DNA of 7,128 nt from Pseudomonadota bacterium (GTDB taxonomy: Bacteria; Pseudomonadota; Gammaproteobacteria; Burkholderiales; Gallionellaceae). Position numbers and translations under genes: made by a program. Below are positions 1 to 6,287 of the stretch, piece by piece (within the stretch, counting starts at the first letter, position 1; the number at the start of each line of letters is the position of its first letter). The stretch lies in NCBI GenBank assembly GCA_021783855.1, contig JAJXTL010000141.1, positions 1 to 7,128 on the forward strand, written 5' to 3'. A model generated the notes under the pieces. That model saw only the letters and a program-made list of their open reading frames with translations. It had not been told where the DNA came from and ran no database searches.

Positions 1-307
1 CAAACGACGTGCCGACCGCCCCCAGCCACCAGGGGGCCAGCGGCGGAATGGACAGGGCGAGCAGCCAGGAGGTGAGCAGTGCGCTGTTGTCCTTGAGGAA
101 AGGTGCAATCGGGCGGTTGCGCAGCTTTAGCATCAGCGACTCGGTAGCGAGTGCGGTGATGCTGGCCAGGGTGAGGGTAACCAGTATTGCCGGGCCGAAA
201 AACCATACATAAAGAATGATGCCGGGAACAAGCGCCAGCAGCACGTTCAGCATGATCTGCGATACGCTGGCAGGCTTGGTGATAAAGGGAGAAAAAAATC
301 CGGACAT
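1..307 (-). CDS. rnfD: Rnf complex membrane subunit D (3' end lies outside the window)
   Basis: The first 102 codons are present; the reading frame runs off the left edge. RnfD is an integral membrane subunit of the Rnf/Rsx complex, related to NqrB of Na+-NQR, and normally carries a covalently bound FMN on a threonine that would lie beyond this window. The visible part begins MSGFFSPFITKPASVSQIML, matching the typical RnfD start in which a 'SP-I-T/S' stretch leads into 'SVSQIM'. Hydrophobic segments follow at about residues 18-38 and 40-58, then a polar stretch 'LRNRPIAPFLKDNSA' (62-76) typical of the family, then a third hydrophobic segment from about 77. The ATG at 307-305 was chosen because a GAAGG Shine-Dalgarno sits 5 nt upstream and the family N-terminus starts here. 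The start lies 1 nt after the stop of the 63-codon ORF upstream, which suggests translational coupling. The other late rnf genes (G and E) are expected to the left but cannot be seen. Confidence 0.93.
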   Translation of the reverse strand, partial: MSGFFSPFITKPASVSQIMLNVLLALVPGIILYVWFFGPAILVTLTLASITALATESLMLKLRNRPIAPFLKDNSALLTSWLLALSIPPLAPWWLGAVGTSF

Positions 308-308
308 A

Positions 309-500
309 TTAGCCTTCGATGAGAGTCTGCGAGACTGCACTGTTTGCGCCCGCACATGGGAGATAACCTGCGACTTGCCCGCTTGCGTGCTTAGTCGATT
401 GGCTATCAATGATGGCTTGGGCTTTAGCCCTTAGCCAGAATTGAGTAGTCTTATCAGTTGTTTCACCAAGGTAAGTAGAGGAGGAGAAGGGTGGCTTCAT
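309..500 (-). CDS. Hypothetical 63-aa protein between rnfC and rnfD
   Basis: A small ORF I do not recognise. It fills the rnfC-rnfD gap almost exactly: its ATG is 2 nt after the rnfC TAA, and its TAA is 1 nt before the rnfD ATG. A GAAGGG in the final codons of rnfC lies about 10 nt before the ATG and could serve as ribosome binding site. The product (MKPPFSSSTY... to ...SQTLIEG) is polar, has no membrane segment or signal peptide, and has a single Cys (49) and a single Trp (22). Residues 5-20 are rich in Ser/Thr; residues 21-33 could form a short amphipathic helix. The position argues for a real operon member. The codon use argues against it: only about half of third positions are G or C by my count, and the first third uses many ACT, TCT and CTT codons. 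It could instead be an untranslated spacer that happens to be open, or a decayed 3' extension of rnfC. Rnf operons do not normally have a gene here, so function is unknown. Confidence 0.45.
   Translation of the reverse strand: MKPPFSSSTYLGETTDKTTQFWLRAKAQAIIDSQSTKHASGQVAGYLPCAGANSAVSQTLIEG
313..317 (-). promoter_or_regulatory. Ribosome binding site of rnfD
   Basis: GAAGG on the minus strand, 5 nt before the rnfD ATG. It lies inside the last codons (Ile-Glu-Gly-stop) of the 63-codon ORF, so ribosomes finishing that ORF would pass over it. It supports the start at 307. Confidence 0.7.
414..436 (-). repeat. Inverted repeat able to form a hairpin in the rnfC-rnfD spacer
   Basis: The plus strand reads GGCT-T-GGGC-TTTA-GCCC-TT-AGCC. 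An inner stem of 4 G/C pairs closes a 4-nt loop and an outer stem of 4 pairs follows, separated by a small T/TT internal loop. The same fold forms in the minus-strand mRNA. No U-run follows in the direction of transcription, so it is not an intrinsic terminator. It could stabilise or mark a processing site in the mRNA between rnfABC and rnfD, or be a chance structure inside the small ORF. Confidence 0.4.
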
Positions 501-502
501 TT

Positions 503-2185
503 TTATGGTTGCCCTTCGGTGGTGTCTTTGGCCGTTTCGCGGATTCTTGCGCGTCGCGCCTCAATCTCGGCGACTTCCGCCTGTTGTTGCGGCGTCAGTT
601 GTTCGATGTTTTTCGGTTTGATGGCGGCCGCCTGGGCTTTGGCATGATCGATTGCCGCCTGAATCTTGAGTTGGATGGTATCTGCCGGATCGGTCTCAGG
701 CCTGGCTTGTGTCACAACGGGTTGCAGAGCGGATTTTTCTTTGGCAGCGGCCAGCGCGGCTTTTTCCTTGGCGGCCAGCTTCTCGGCTTTTTCCCGTTTT
801 TCACGTTCCATGCGGCTCTCGCGAAATTCGTGCCGTTCACGCGCGGCATCGGCGGCTTTTTTGCCGGCCTGTTGAGCCCATATCTCGCTTTTGGCAAAGC
901 GGTAATACTGCACCAGCGGAATATTGCTGGGGCAAACGTAGCTGCATGCGCCGCACTCGATGCAATCGAACAGATGGTAATCCTCGGCCTTGGCCAGATT
1001 TTTGGCGCGGGCAAACCAGTACAGTTCCTGAGGCTGCAATTCCGCCGGGCAGACATCGGCGCAGCGTGTGCAACGTATGCAGGGCAGCACAGGTTTAGGC
1101 GGCGGAAAGAGTTTGTCGGACGCGGCGATGATGCAGTTGGTCGATTTGATGACGCCCGCCTGATCGGATGGCAGCAGCACGCCCATCATCGGGCCGCCCA
1201 TGACATAGCCGGTGGTACCGGGCAGAGCACCTGCCTGGGCGACCAGTTCGGCGATGGGGGTGCCGATCAGCGTCTCGAAATTCTGCGGATGATCGACATT
1301 GCCGGTCACGGTCACGATGCGCGAGATCAGCGGTTCGCCGTGACGGATGGCGCGCCAGGCGCTGTAGGCGGTGCCCACGTTGAAGCACTGCACGCCCAGG
1401 TCGGTTGAACGCACGCCTGCCGCAACCTCGATGCCGGTCAGCACGCGGATCAGCTGTTTCGCGCCGCCGCCGGGATAAATCGTCGGTACTGCGATCACCT
1501 CCATGCGCACGTGTTTGCCCTCTGTTACGGCAGTGCGCATGGCGGCAATGGCTTCCGGCTTGTTGTCCTCGATGCCGATCAGCACCTCGTCGGCGTACAG
1601 CAGGGCGCGCATGATCTCGGCACCTTGCAGTATTTCAGCTGCACGTTCGCGCATCAACAGGTCGTCGCAGGTGATATAGGGTTCGCATTCGGCGCCGTTG
1701 AGCACCAGCGTGGTGATTTTGTGTTTGTGCGCATACAGCTTCATGTCGCTGGGGAACACCGCGCCTCCCAGACCTACCACACCGGCGTTGCGCAGGCGAT
1801 GACGCAGATCGGTATGGGGCAGAGCCCGCCAGTCCTCACACGCATCATGTACTGCCCATTCGTCAAGACCGTCAGGGATCATCGTGATGCAAAGGTCGGG
1901 GATGCCGGAGGGGTGAGCAACCGGCTGCAAGTCGATGGCGGCGATGGTGCCGGAGGTCGGGGCGTGCACCGCGCTGGACAAGTGGCCTTCGGGCCTGCCG
2001 ATGATCTGTCCCTTGAGCACACGCTCACCTGTGGCGACTACGGCTTTGGCGCTGTTGCCGACATGCTGGTGCAGCGGAATCACCAGTCTTGCGGGGAGTG
2101 CCGACTGCGCGATCGGTTTTTGATTCGATTGCGTCTTGTTGGTAGACGGATGTATTCCGCCATGAAATTGGTAGAGCGTTCTCAT
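503..2185 (-). CDS. rnfC: Rnf complex Fe-S/NADH-side subunit C
   Basis: 560-aa peripheral subunit of the Rnf/Rsx complex on the cytoplasmic face, thought to take electrons at the NADH side and pass them on through Fe-S clusters. The N-terminus has the family hallmark FHGGIHP (7-13) and a sandwich-like segment around HAPTSGTI (74-81). The nucleotide/flavin-binding core shows [12 protein letters not shown] (138-149), NGAECEPY (163-170) and [15 protein letters not shown] (237-251). Two [4Fe-4S] ferredoxin motifs follow: Cys369, 372, 375, 379 and Cys408, 411, 414, 418. The last ~125 residues are a charged Ala/Lys/Glu/Arg tail, probably helical, with a short internal duplication (AAKEKAAL followed by AAAKEKSAL, 471-487). 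Such Ala-rich tails are normal for RsxC and vary in length; this one is shorter than in E. coli RsxC. The ATG overlaps the rnfB stop as ATGA, there is no strong separate Shine-Dalgarno, and translation is probably coupled to rnfB. Confidence 0.97.
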   Translation of the reverse strand: MRTLYQFHGGIHPSTNKTQSNQKPIAQSALPARLVIPLHQHVGNSAKAVVATGERVLKGQIIGRPEGHLSSAVHAPTSGTIAAIDLQPVAHPSGIPDLCITMIPDGLDEWAVHDACEDWRALPHTDLRHRLRNAGVVGLGGAVFPSDMKLYAHKHKITTLVLNGAECEPYITCDDLLMRERAAEILQGAEIMRALLYADEVLIGIEDNKPEAIAAMRTAVTEGKHVRMEVIAVPTIYPGGGAKQLIRVLTGIEVAAGVRSTDLGVQCFNVGTAYSAWRAIRHGEPLISRIVTVTGNVDHPQNFETLIGTPIAELVAQAGALPGTTGYVMGGPMMGVLLPSDQAGVIKSTNCIIAASDKLFPPPKPVLPCIRCTRCADVCPAELQPQELYWFARAKNLAKAEDYHLFDCIECGACSYVCPSNIPLVQYYRFAKSEIWAQQAGKKAADAARERHEFRESRMEREKREKAEKLAAKEKAALAAAKEKSALQPVVTQARPETDPADTIQLKIQAAIDHAKAQAAAIKPKNIEQLTPQQQAEVAEIEARRARIRETAKDTTEGQP

Positions 2186-2742
2186 GGCGTGTCAATTGGT
2201 GCAGGAGTCAGCGCGTACACGGGGTATTGCCACTTCCAGTTGGTGGTTGTATCGATGATTGCCACCATGCTGATGCAGTCCACCGGGCATGGCGGTATGC
2301 ATAGCTCGCAACCTGTGCATTCTGAGGCGATCACGGTGTGCAACTGTTTGGCGGCTCCGGCGATGGCATCCACCGGGCAGGCCTGGATGCACAGCGTGCA
2401 GCCGATGCAGGTGGATTCGTCTATGAATGCCACGGCCTTGGGTTTTGCAACGGTCGCCCCGCCGAACGGTTTGAACTCCATGCCGAGCAGGTCGGCCAGC
2501 TTGTGGATGCCTTCTTCTCCGCCGGGCGGACATTGATTGATGTCCGCGACTCCTTCGGCTATGGCAGTCGCATAGGGTTTGCAACCGGGATAACCGCACT
2601 GACCGCACTGCGTCTGCGGCAGAACGGCGTCGATCTTGTCCACCAGCGGGTTTCCTTCGACGCGAAACCTGATCGCGGCAAAACCCAGCACCGCGCCCAG
2701 CGCGATGGCGATCACGGACATTGCCAGCAATGCACTGAGCAT
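2182..2742 (-). CDS. rnfB: Rnf complex Fe-S subunit B
   Basis: 186-aa ferredoxin-like subunit anchored by one N-terminal membrane helix (about 3-23) and exposed to the cytoplasm. It is the presumed entry or exit point for ferredoxin electrons (or for SoxR in the Rsx role). After the helix comes the 4Fe-4S (Fes-type) domain with Cys46, Cys49 (CGQCGYPGC), Cys54 and Cys71 in CPPGG. Two classical [4Fe-4S] motifs follow: Cys112, 115, 118, 122 and Cys142, 145, 148, 152. All twelve expected cysteines are present, so three clusters are likely; an additional Cys156 sits in PCPVDCISM. The length is usual for proteobacterial RnfB. The ATG shares its A with the stop of rnfA (TAATG) and the 3' end overlaps rnfC by 4 nt, a tight translationally coupled arrangement. 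Confidence 0.97.
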   Translation of the reverse strand: MLSALLAMSVIAIALGAVLGFAAIRFRVEGNPLVDKIDAVLPQTQCGQCGYPGCKPYATAIAEGVADINQCPPGGEEGIHKLADLLGMEFKPFGGATVAKPKAVAFIDESTCIGCTLCIQACPVDAIAGAAKQLHTVIASECTGCELCIPPCPVDCISMVAIIDTTTNWKWQYPVYALTPAPIDTP

Positions 2743-3317
2743 TATTTGATCAGCCCGGAAAATCCCATGAAGGATAGACTCATCAGCCCCGCAGTAACCA
2801 TGGCAATTGCCGAACCTTTGAATATTCCGGGCACGTCAGCGCCTTCCATGCGTTCACGCAGTCCGGCGAATAAAATCATGACCAGCGTGAAGCCTAACGC
2901 GTTGCCCATGCCGAAGACCAGGGACTCCATGAAATTGTGTTTGGCCTGCACGTTGAGCAATGGCACGCCCAGCACGGCACAGTTGGTGGTAATCAGCGGC
3001 AGGTAGATGCCCAGCGTCTGGTACAGTTCCGGGCTGGTCTTCTTTATCAGCATTTCGGTGAACTGCACGATGCCGGCGATCACCACGATGAACGACAAGG
3101 TGGTGAGATAGGCAAGATCAGGACCCAACAGGTAATGGTTGATCAGATAGCTGGAGCCTGAAGCCAGCGTCAGCACGAAGGCGGTGGCCGCTCCCATGCC
3201 GACGGCTGCCTCCAGCTTCCTGGAAACTCCCATGAACGGACAGAGCCCGAGTATTCTGACCATCACGACGTTGTTTACAAACACCGCGCCCAGCAAAATC
3301 AATAAGTATTCAGTCAT
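2742..3317 (-). CDS. rnfA: Rnf complex membrane subunit A
   Basis: 191-aa integral membrane protein of the Rnf/Rsx complex, homologous to NqrE/NqrD. It has about six hydrophobic helices. Family hallmarks are clear: 'VNN' near the start of helix 1, [10 protein letters not shown] (23-32), the FTEM segment (86-89), [21 protein letters not shown] (93-113) and AVLGVPLLN (114-122). Cys26 and Cys113 match the membrane cysteines that, together with those of the partner RnfE, hold an intramembrane [2Fe-2S] cluster in this family. One mild oddity is Arg21 (VVMVRILG) where Gln or Lys is more usual. The start is fixed by the family N-terminus MTEYLL and by an AGGA site upstream. It is the first gene of the rnf operon, 101 nt after the cyclase gene on the same strand. 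Confidence 0.97.
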   Translation of the reverse strand: MTEYLLILLGAVFVNNVVMVRILGLCPFMGVSRKLEAAVGMGAATAFVLTLASGSSYLINHYLLGPDLAYLTTLSFIVVIAGIVQFTEMLIKKTSPELYQTLGIYLPLITTNCAVLGVPLLNVQAKHNFMESLVFGMGNALGFTLVMILFAGLRERMEGADVPGIFKGSAIAMVTAGLMSLSFMGFSGLIK

Positions 3318-3320
3318 TAT

Positions 3321-3358
3321 GATGATTCCTAAAGCAGGGACGGATTATCCGATGATTC
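3321..3358 (-). repeat. 8-bp direct repeat in the rnfA leader
   Basis: GAATCATC (minus strand) occurs at 3358-3351 and again at 3328-3321, 30 bp apart from start to start, within the 101-nt gap upstream of rnfA. The second copy overlaps the ribosome binding site. A spacing of about three helical turns would suit a dimeric regulator, but an 8-bp repeat in this much sequence may be chance. I see no convincing -35/-10 pair and no strong terminator in the gap, so rnf could also be read through from the cyclase gene. Confidence 0.3.
3327..3330 (-). promoter_or_regulatory. Ribosome binding site of rnfA
   Basis: AGGA (within TTAGGAAT) on the minus strand, 9 nt before the rnfA ATG. This independent Shine-Dalgarno, unlike the coupled rnfB and rnfC starts, marks rnfA as the head of the operon. 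Confidence 0.6.
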
Positions 3359-3418
3359 ATGGGCGGCTTCAACCGCTTTATCGGTATAACTATATGGTTG
3401 CAGGTTATTAAACGACTG

Positions 3419-5107
3419 TCACGAGACGCGCGTAGGCGCCAGGGTGCCGGATTGGTCGGCGGGCAACGCGATGCTGCGGGGTTTCTGAGTGGCGGAATCA
3501 AGGAAGGCACGCAATCGCAGGGTGGTTGCTCCCATGGAATCTGTCGGACTCGCCCTGATGATGTGGCGCCCGAGGTGACGATCGCTCTGGGCTATATGTC
3601 CGCTAAACCAGTCGAACAGCAGAAGCTGGGCGCGGAAGGCAAGATAGGGGGTGTTGTACTCTCCTGAATCGACCTCTTCCTTGAGTGCGGTGAAATCTTC
3701 AATCAGGCGCTTGTGTTCCCGCAGATGTTCTTCGGCAAAAGGGTAGTCGTAGCGAGACATCAATTCATCTTCCTCGTCACGGCTTTCAATGAAGTGACTG
3801 GCAAGGTAGCAGAATATCAGGCGCATTTCGGTGCTGTTTCCTGAAATGGAAGCGGCAATAAACTCGTTGATTTTATTGAATAAATGGCGGTGAGAACGAT
3901 CCATGGTAATCACGTGAACCTGATATTCCTTACGCCATTCCATCTGGGTATTCAATTCGCCCGTGGTGAAATGCTGCCCGCTACTTTGATACTGTTCACA
4001 GCGCGCAAGATAGATGTGCGCGGGAATGTCTTTCGGTGATTTTTCTATGCATTCGTTGAGTAACTTCATCGCAGTTGCAATGTCCTTCAAATGGTATGAA
4101 GCGATTGCCGATTCGAATTTTACCTTGTCCGTGCGTTTGCTGTCCCTCAACTTGATCGGGTCGTTGTCGAACACCTCATAGATGGACAGCGGTTGGGTTT
4201 TACCCTTGACGCGTATGCGATCGAGAAAACGGATGTCGTATTTGCCCGGGACGGCAAGATCGTAAAGGGTGTTTTGACTGATCAGCAACGGGGTATAGTA
4301 AATCTTGGTGGCACCCTCGATGCGCGATGTCAGATTGACTGCATCGCCGATCACGGTGGTCTCCATGCGTGTCGGCCCGCCGACCGTGCCTATCATGGCC
4401 AATCCGGTATTTAATCCGACGCCGATTTGCAGCGGTGCCTGGCCGGCCCGCGCACGACTGGAATTGTACTTGTCGAGTTTGTCGAGCATGTGAATGGCGC
4501 CTACCAGCGCATCGTCGGCACCCTGGGTGAACAGCGCAAGAATGGAATCGCCTATATATTTGTCGATAATGCCGCCGTGCTCGCAGATGACGGGTTCCAT
4601 CTGTGCAAGATAGGCATTGAGGAAGTCGATGTTCTCCTGTGGTGTCATGTTCTCCGAGAGCATGGTGAAGTCGCGGATATCCGTGCACATGACGGTCATC
4701 TTGCGTTCAAACTGGTCGCCGAGTTGTACGTCCAGAATGCTGCTTCTCCCCATCAGTTCGAGCAGCTGGTGCGGGATCAGGCGTCTGAATGCACTTTTGG
4801 TTTGCTCCATACGCGTGCGTAATTCCCGGTATTGTTCGCTGACCTGTTTGCTCTGAAATATTTCATGTTCCAGTTTGTCCTTGAGCAAAGCGACTTCAGC
4901 GGTACGGCTGGAACTCAGCAACTCCGCGCGGGATGCCCGGCTGGTCAGTCCGAGCGTCGCCGCAACCAGAACGCCGCTCAGGAAGACGATCCACTGTTTG
5001 TTGACTTCCGAGAAATAGATTGCAGCAACCAGCAACCCCACGACAATAACGGTTGCCATGGCTGCAAGATAGGGTTGAACCTGGTTGAATAATTTGCTGA
5101 TGCGCAT
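3419..5107 (-). CDS. Membrane-bound class III adenylate cyclase fused to a bacteriohemerythrin domain
   Basis: 562 aa from the start chosen here. In order: two membrane helices (about 14-32 and 39-56) joined by a very short loop; a coiled-coil-like linker (60-107); a class III nucleotide cyclase domain (about 134-312); a TPR-like helix pair (about 333-370); a bacteriohemerythrin domain (about 390-516); and a 46-residue polar tail. Cyclase residues are complete: metal-binding Asp143 (CTDIRDFT) and Asp187 (DKYIGD), Lys183 and Thr251 at the adenine-selecting positions, Asn258 and Arg262 (GDAVNLTSRIE) for the transition state. Lys/Thr indicates an adenylate cyclase of the class IIIb type. The hemerythrin domain has His406 (MDRSH), His438-Phe, His461-x3-His465 (EEHLREH) and His504-x4-Asp509 (HIAQSD), but the usual Glu four residues after His438 is Ser442; a Glu appears at 446. 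Inferred role: cAMP production controlled by O2, redox state or iron. The ATG at 5107 has a strong AGGAA site; an in-frame ATG at 5140 adds 11 residues but lacks one. Confidence 0.92.
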   Translation of the reverse strand: MRISKLFNQVQPYLAAMATVIVVGLLVAAIYFSEVNKQWIVFLSGVLVAATLGLTSRASRAELLSSSRTAEVALLKDKLEHEIFQSKQVSEQYRELRTRMEQTKSAFRRLIPHQLLELMGRSSILDVQLGDQFERKMTVMCTDIRDFTMLSENMTPQENIDFLNAYLAQMEPVICEHGGIIDKYIGDSILALFTQGADDALVGAIHMLDKLDKYNSSRARAGQAPLQIGVGLNTGLAMIGTVGGPTRMETTVIGDAVNLTSRIEGATKIYYTPLLISQNTLYDLAVPGKYDIRFLDRIRVKGKTQPLSIYEVFDNDPIKLRDSKRTDKVKFESAIASYHLKDIATAMKLLNECIEKSPKDIPAHIYLARCEQYQSSGQHFTTGELNTQMEWRKEYQVHVITMDRSHRHLFNKINEFIAASISGNSTEMRLIFCYLASHFIESRDEEDELMSRYDYPFAEEHLREHKRLIEDFTALKEEVDSGEYNTPYLAFRAQLLLFDWFSGHIAQSDRHLGRHIIRASPTDSMGATTLRLRAFLDSATQKPRSIALPADQSGTLAPTRVS

Positions 5108-5111
5108 GTGG

Positions 5112-5118
5112 TTTCCTG
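5112..5118 (-). promoter_or_regulatory. Ribosome binding site that decides the cyclase start
   Basis: CAGGAAA on the minus strand, with AGGA 6 nt before the ATG at 5107. The alternative in-frame ATG at 5140 has only ACCAGACC before it, no Shine-Dalgarno. This favours the shorter protein beginning MRISKLFNQ, which also leads directly into the first membrane helix. Confidence 0.75.
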
Positions 5119-5170
5119 TGGATGCCGGATCATTGTGCATGGTCTGGTTCGGGCTTGCCTGATTTATCCC

Positions 5171-5182
5171 CTGTTAAAACAG
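5171..5182. repeat. 12-bp palindrome-like element upstream of the cyclase gene
   Basis: CTGTT-AA-AACAG, two 5-bp arms around 2 bp, centred about 70 bp upstream of the cyclase ATG. It has the symmetry of a small operator but matches no consensus I know (not the CRP or FNR pattern). A nearby weak -10-like TAAATC with TTACAC 17 bp before it (minus strand) is too poor to call a promoter. Confidence 0.3.
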
Positions 5183-5196
5183 TGTGTAATGGACGA

Positions 5197-5234
5197 CCGT
5201 CATGGCGGGAAAATCATGTATATCTTAATGACGG
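5197..5234. repeat. Spaced inverted repeat between pyrD and the cyclase gene
   Basis: CCGTCAT at 5197-5203 pairs with ATGACGG at 5228-5234 (7 bp, perfect) around a 24-bp A/T-rich centre. It could be a wide operator dyad or a long-loop mRNA hairpin downstream of pyrD. The loop is too long and no T-run follows, so it is not a standard terminator. The rest of the 155-nt gap holds only A/T-rich sequence after the pyrD stop. Confidence 0.35.
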
Positions 5235-5262
5235 CCTACTTTACCAGTAATTAAATCTTTTT

Positions 5263-6285
5263 TCATGTTAGTGTTGTTCGCATTGCCATTCTGCATTCTT
5301 TCACCAGCGCAGGTCCCCGATAGATCAGGCCGCTGTAGATCTGTACCAGCGCCGCCCCCGCCTGAATTTTTTCAACTGCGTCCGCGCCGCTCAATATGCC
5401 GCCCACGCCGATGATGGGCAGTGCGCCTTGTAATTGTGCGGCGAGTTTGCGGATGACAAGGTTGGATTTGTCACGCACCGGCAAACCTGACAGGCCGCCT
5501 GACTCGCCGGCATGCGGCAAGTGTTCCACGCCCTCGCGCGACAGCGTGGTATTGGTGGCGATCACGCCGTCCAGCGAATGCTGCATCAGCAGGCGGGCGA
5601 TTTGTGCGATTTGTTCATCTGTCAGGTCGGGCGCGATTTTCAGGGCAAGGGGCACATATTTGCCGTGTTTGTCGGAGAGTCTCTGTTGTTCATGTTTAAG
5701 TTGCGCAAGCAGGTCGTTCAGCGCTGCATCGTTCTGCAATTCGCGCAGATTTTTGGTGTTGGGGGACGAGATGTTAACGGCGATGTAGTCGGCATGCGGG
5801 TAAACTTTACGCAGGCAGATCAGGTAATCGCTTGCGGCATGCTCGATCGGTGTGGCGGCATTCTTGCCGATGTTGATGCCCAAAATTCCCTGGTAGTTTG
5901 CAAGCTTTACGTTGGCGATCAGCGCATCCACGCCATGGTTGTTAAAACCCATGCGATTGATGATGGCGGAAGCTTCCGGCAGGCGAAACAGGCGCGGTTT
6001 TGGGTTGCCCGGTTGCGGCAACGGGGTGATGGTGCCGACTTCGATGAAACCGAAACCCAGAGCTGCAAGGCCGTCGATACACTCGCCGTTCTTGTCCAGT
6101 CCTGCGGCAAGACCGACCGGATTGGGGAAAGACAGGCCCATCACGGTGCGTGGGTCATCGGCAATTTTCGGTGTCATCAGGCCACTCAAACCCAGCGAAC
6201 TGGCGGCTTGCAGGCTGGCTAGCGTGAGGTGGTGGGCAGTTTCCGGGGATAGCCGGAACAGTGCGGGACGGAGCAGCGTATACAT
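5263..6285 (-). CDS. pyrD: Dihydroorotate dehydrogenase (quinone), class 2
   Basis: 340-aa FMN flavoenzyme that oxidises dihydroorotate to orotate in pyrimidine synthesis and passes electrons to membrane quinone. The N-terminal helical segment ([10 protein letters not shown], '[10 protein letters not shown]') is the class 2 membrane/quinone-access extension. Conserved stretches are present in order: [14 protein letters not shown] (55-68), the [19 protein letters not shown] segment (84-102), NRMGFNN (110-116), GINIGKN (136-142), [13 protein letters not shown] (171-183) with Ser174 as the class 2 catalytic base, KIAPDL (216-221), IATNTT (242-247), GGLSGLPV (263-270), and the phosphate-binding IIGVGGI and [11 protein letters not shown] (291-297, 315-325). 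The length is normal. The frame stays open upstream to 6630, but the family start is the ATG at 6285. That ATG is 2 nt after the upstream membrane protein stop, with AGGA 10 nt before it, so the two are likely cotranscribed. Confidence 0.97.
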   Translation of the reverse strand: MYTLLRPALFRLSPETAHHLTLASLQAASSLGLSGLMTPKIADDPRTVMGLSFPNPVGLAAGLDKNGECIDGLAALGFGFIEVGTITPLPQPGNPKPRLFRLPEASAIINRMGFNNHGVDALIANVKLANYQGILGINIGKNAATPIEHAASDYLICLRKVYPHADYIAVNISSPNTKNLRELQNDAALNDLLAQLKHEQQRLSDKHGKYVPLALKIAPDLTDEQIAQIARLLMQHSLDGVIATNTTLSREGVEHLPHAGESGGLSGLPVRDKSNLVIRKLAAQLQGALPIIGVGGILSGADAVEKIQAGAALVQIYSGLIYRGPALVKECRMAMRTTLT

Positions 6286-6287
6286 GG

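Noticed and set aside
292..298. Run of seven A (T7 in the rnfD coding strand) as a phase-variation tract
   Set aside because: Seven bases is short for slippage, it encodes Phe-Phe in the normal RnfD N-terminus, and no out-of-frame evidence exists.
491..1408. Long plus-strand open frame (305 codons) opposite rnfC
   Set aside because: It lies antisense to a well-conserved rnfC with all its cysteine motifs. The product is low-complexity, as expected of a high-G+C complementary frame.
1511..2536. Long plus-strand open frame (341 codons) spanning the rnfC-rnfB junction
   Set aside because: It crosses two certain genes on the opposite strand and shows no recognisable domain; a shadow frame.
3363..3376. 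GCGG-CTTCAA-CCGC hairpin as terminator of the cyclase gene
   Set aside because: Only four base pairs on the transcribed strand and no T-run after it.
3382..3425. Sigma-70 promoter for rnfA (GTGACA as -35, TATAGT as -10)
   Set aside because: The individual hexamers are fair, but they are about 22 bp apart, too far for a standard promoter. No alternative pairing is better.
5105..5140. Upstream ATG (5140) as the cyclase start
   Set aside because: It has no Shine-Dalgarno, while the ATG at 5107 has AGGAA at ideal spacing. It remains a possible alternative.
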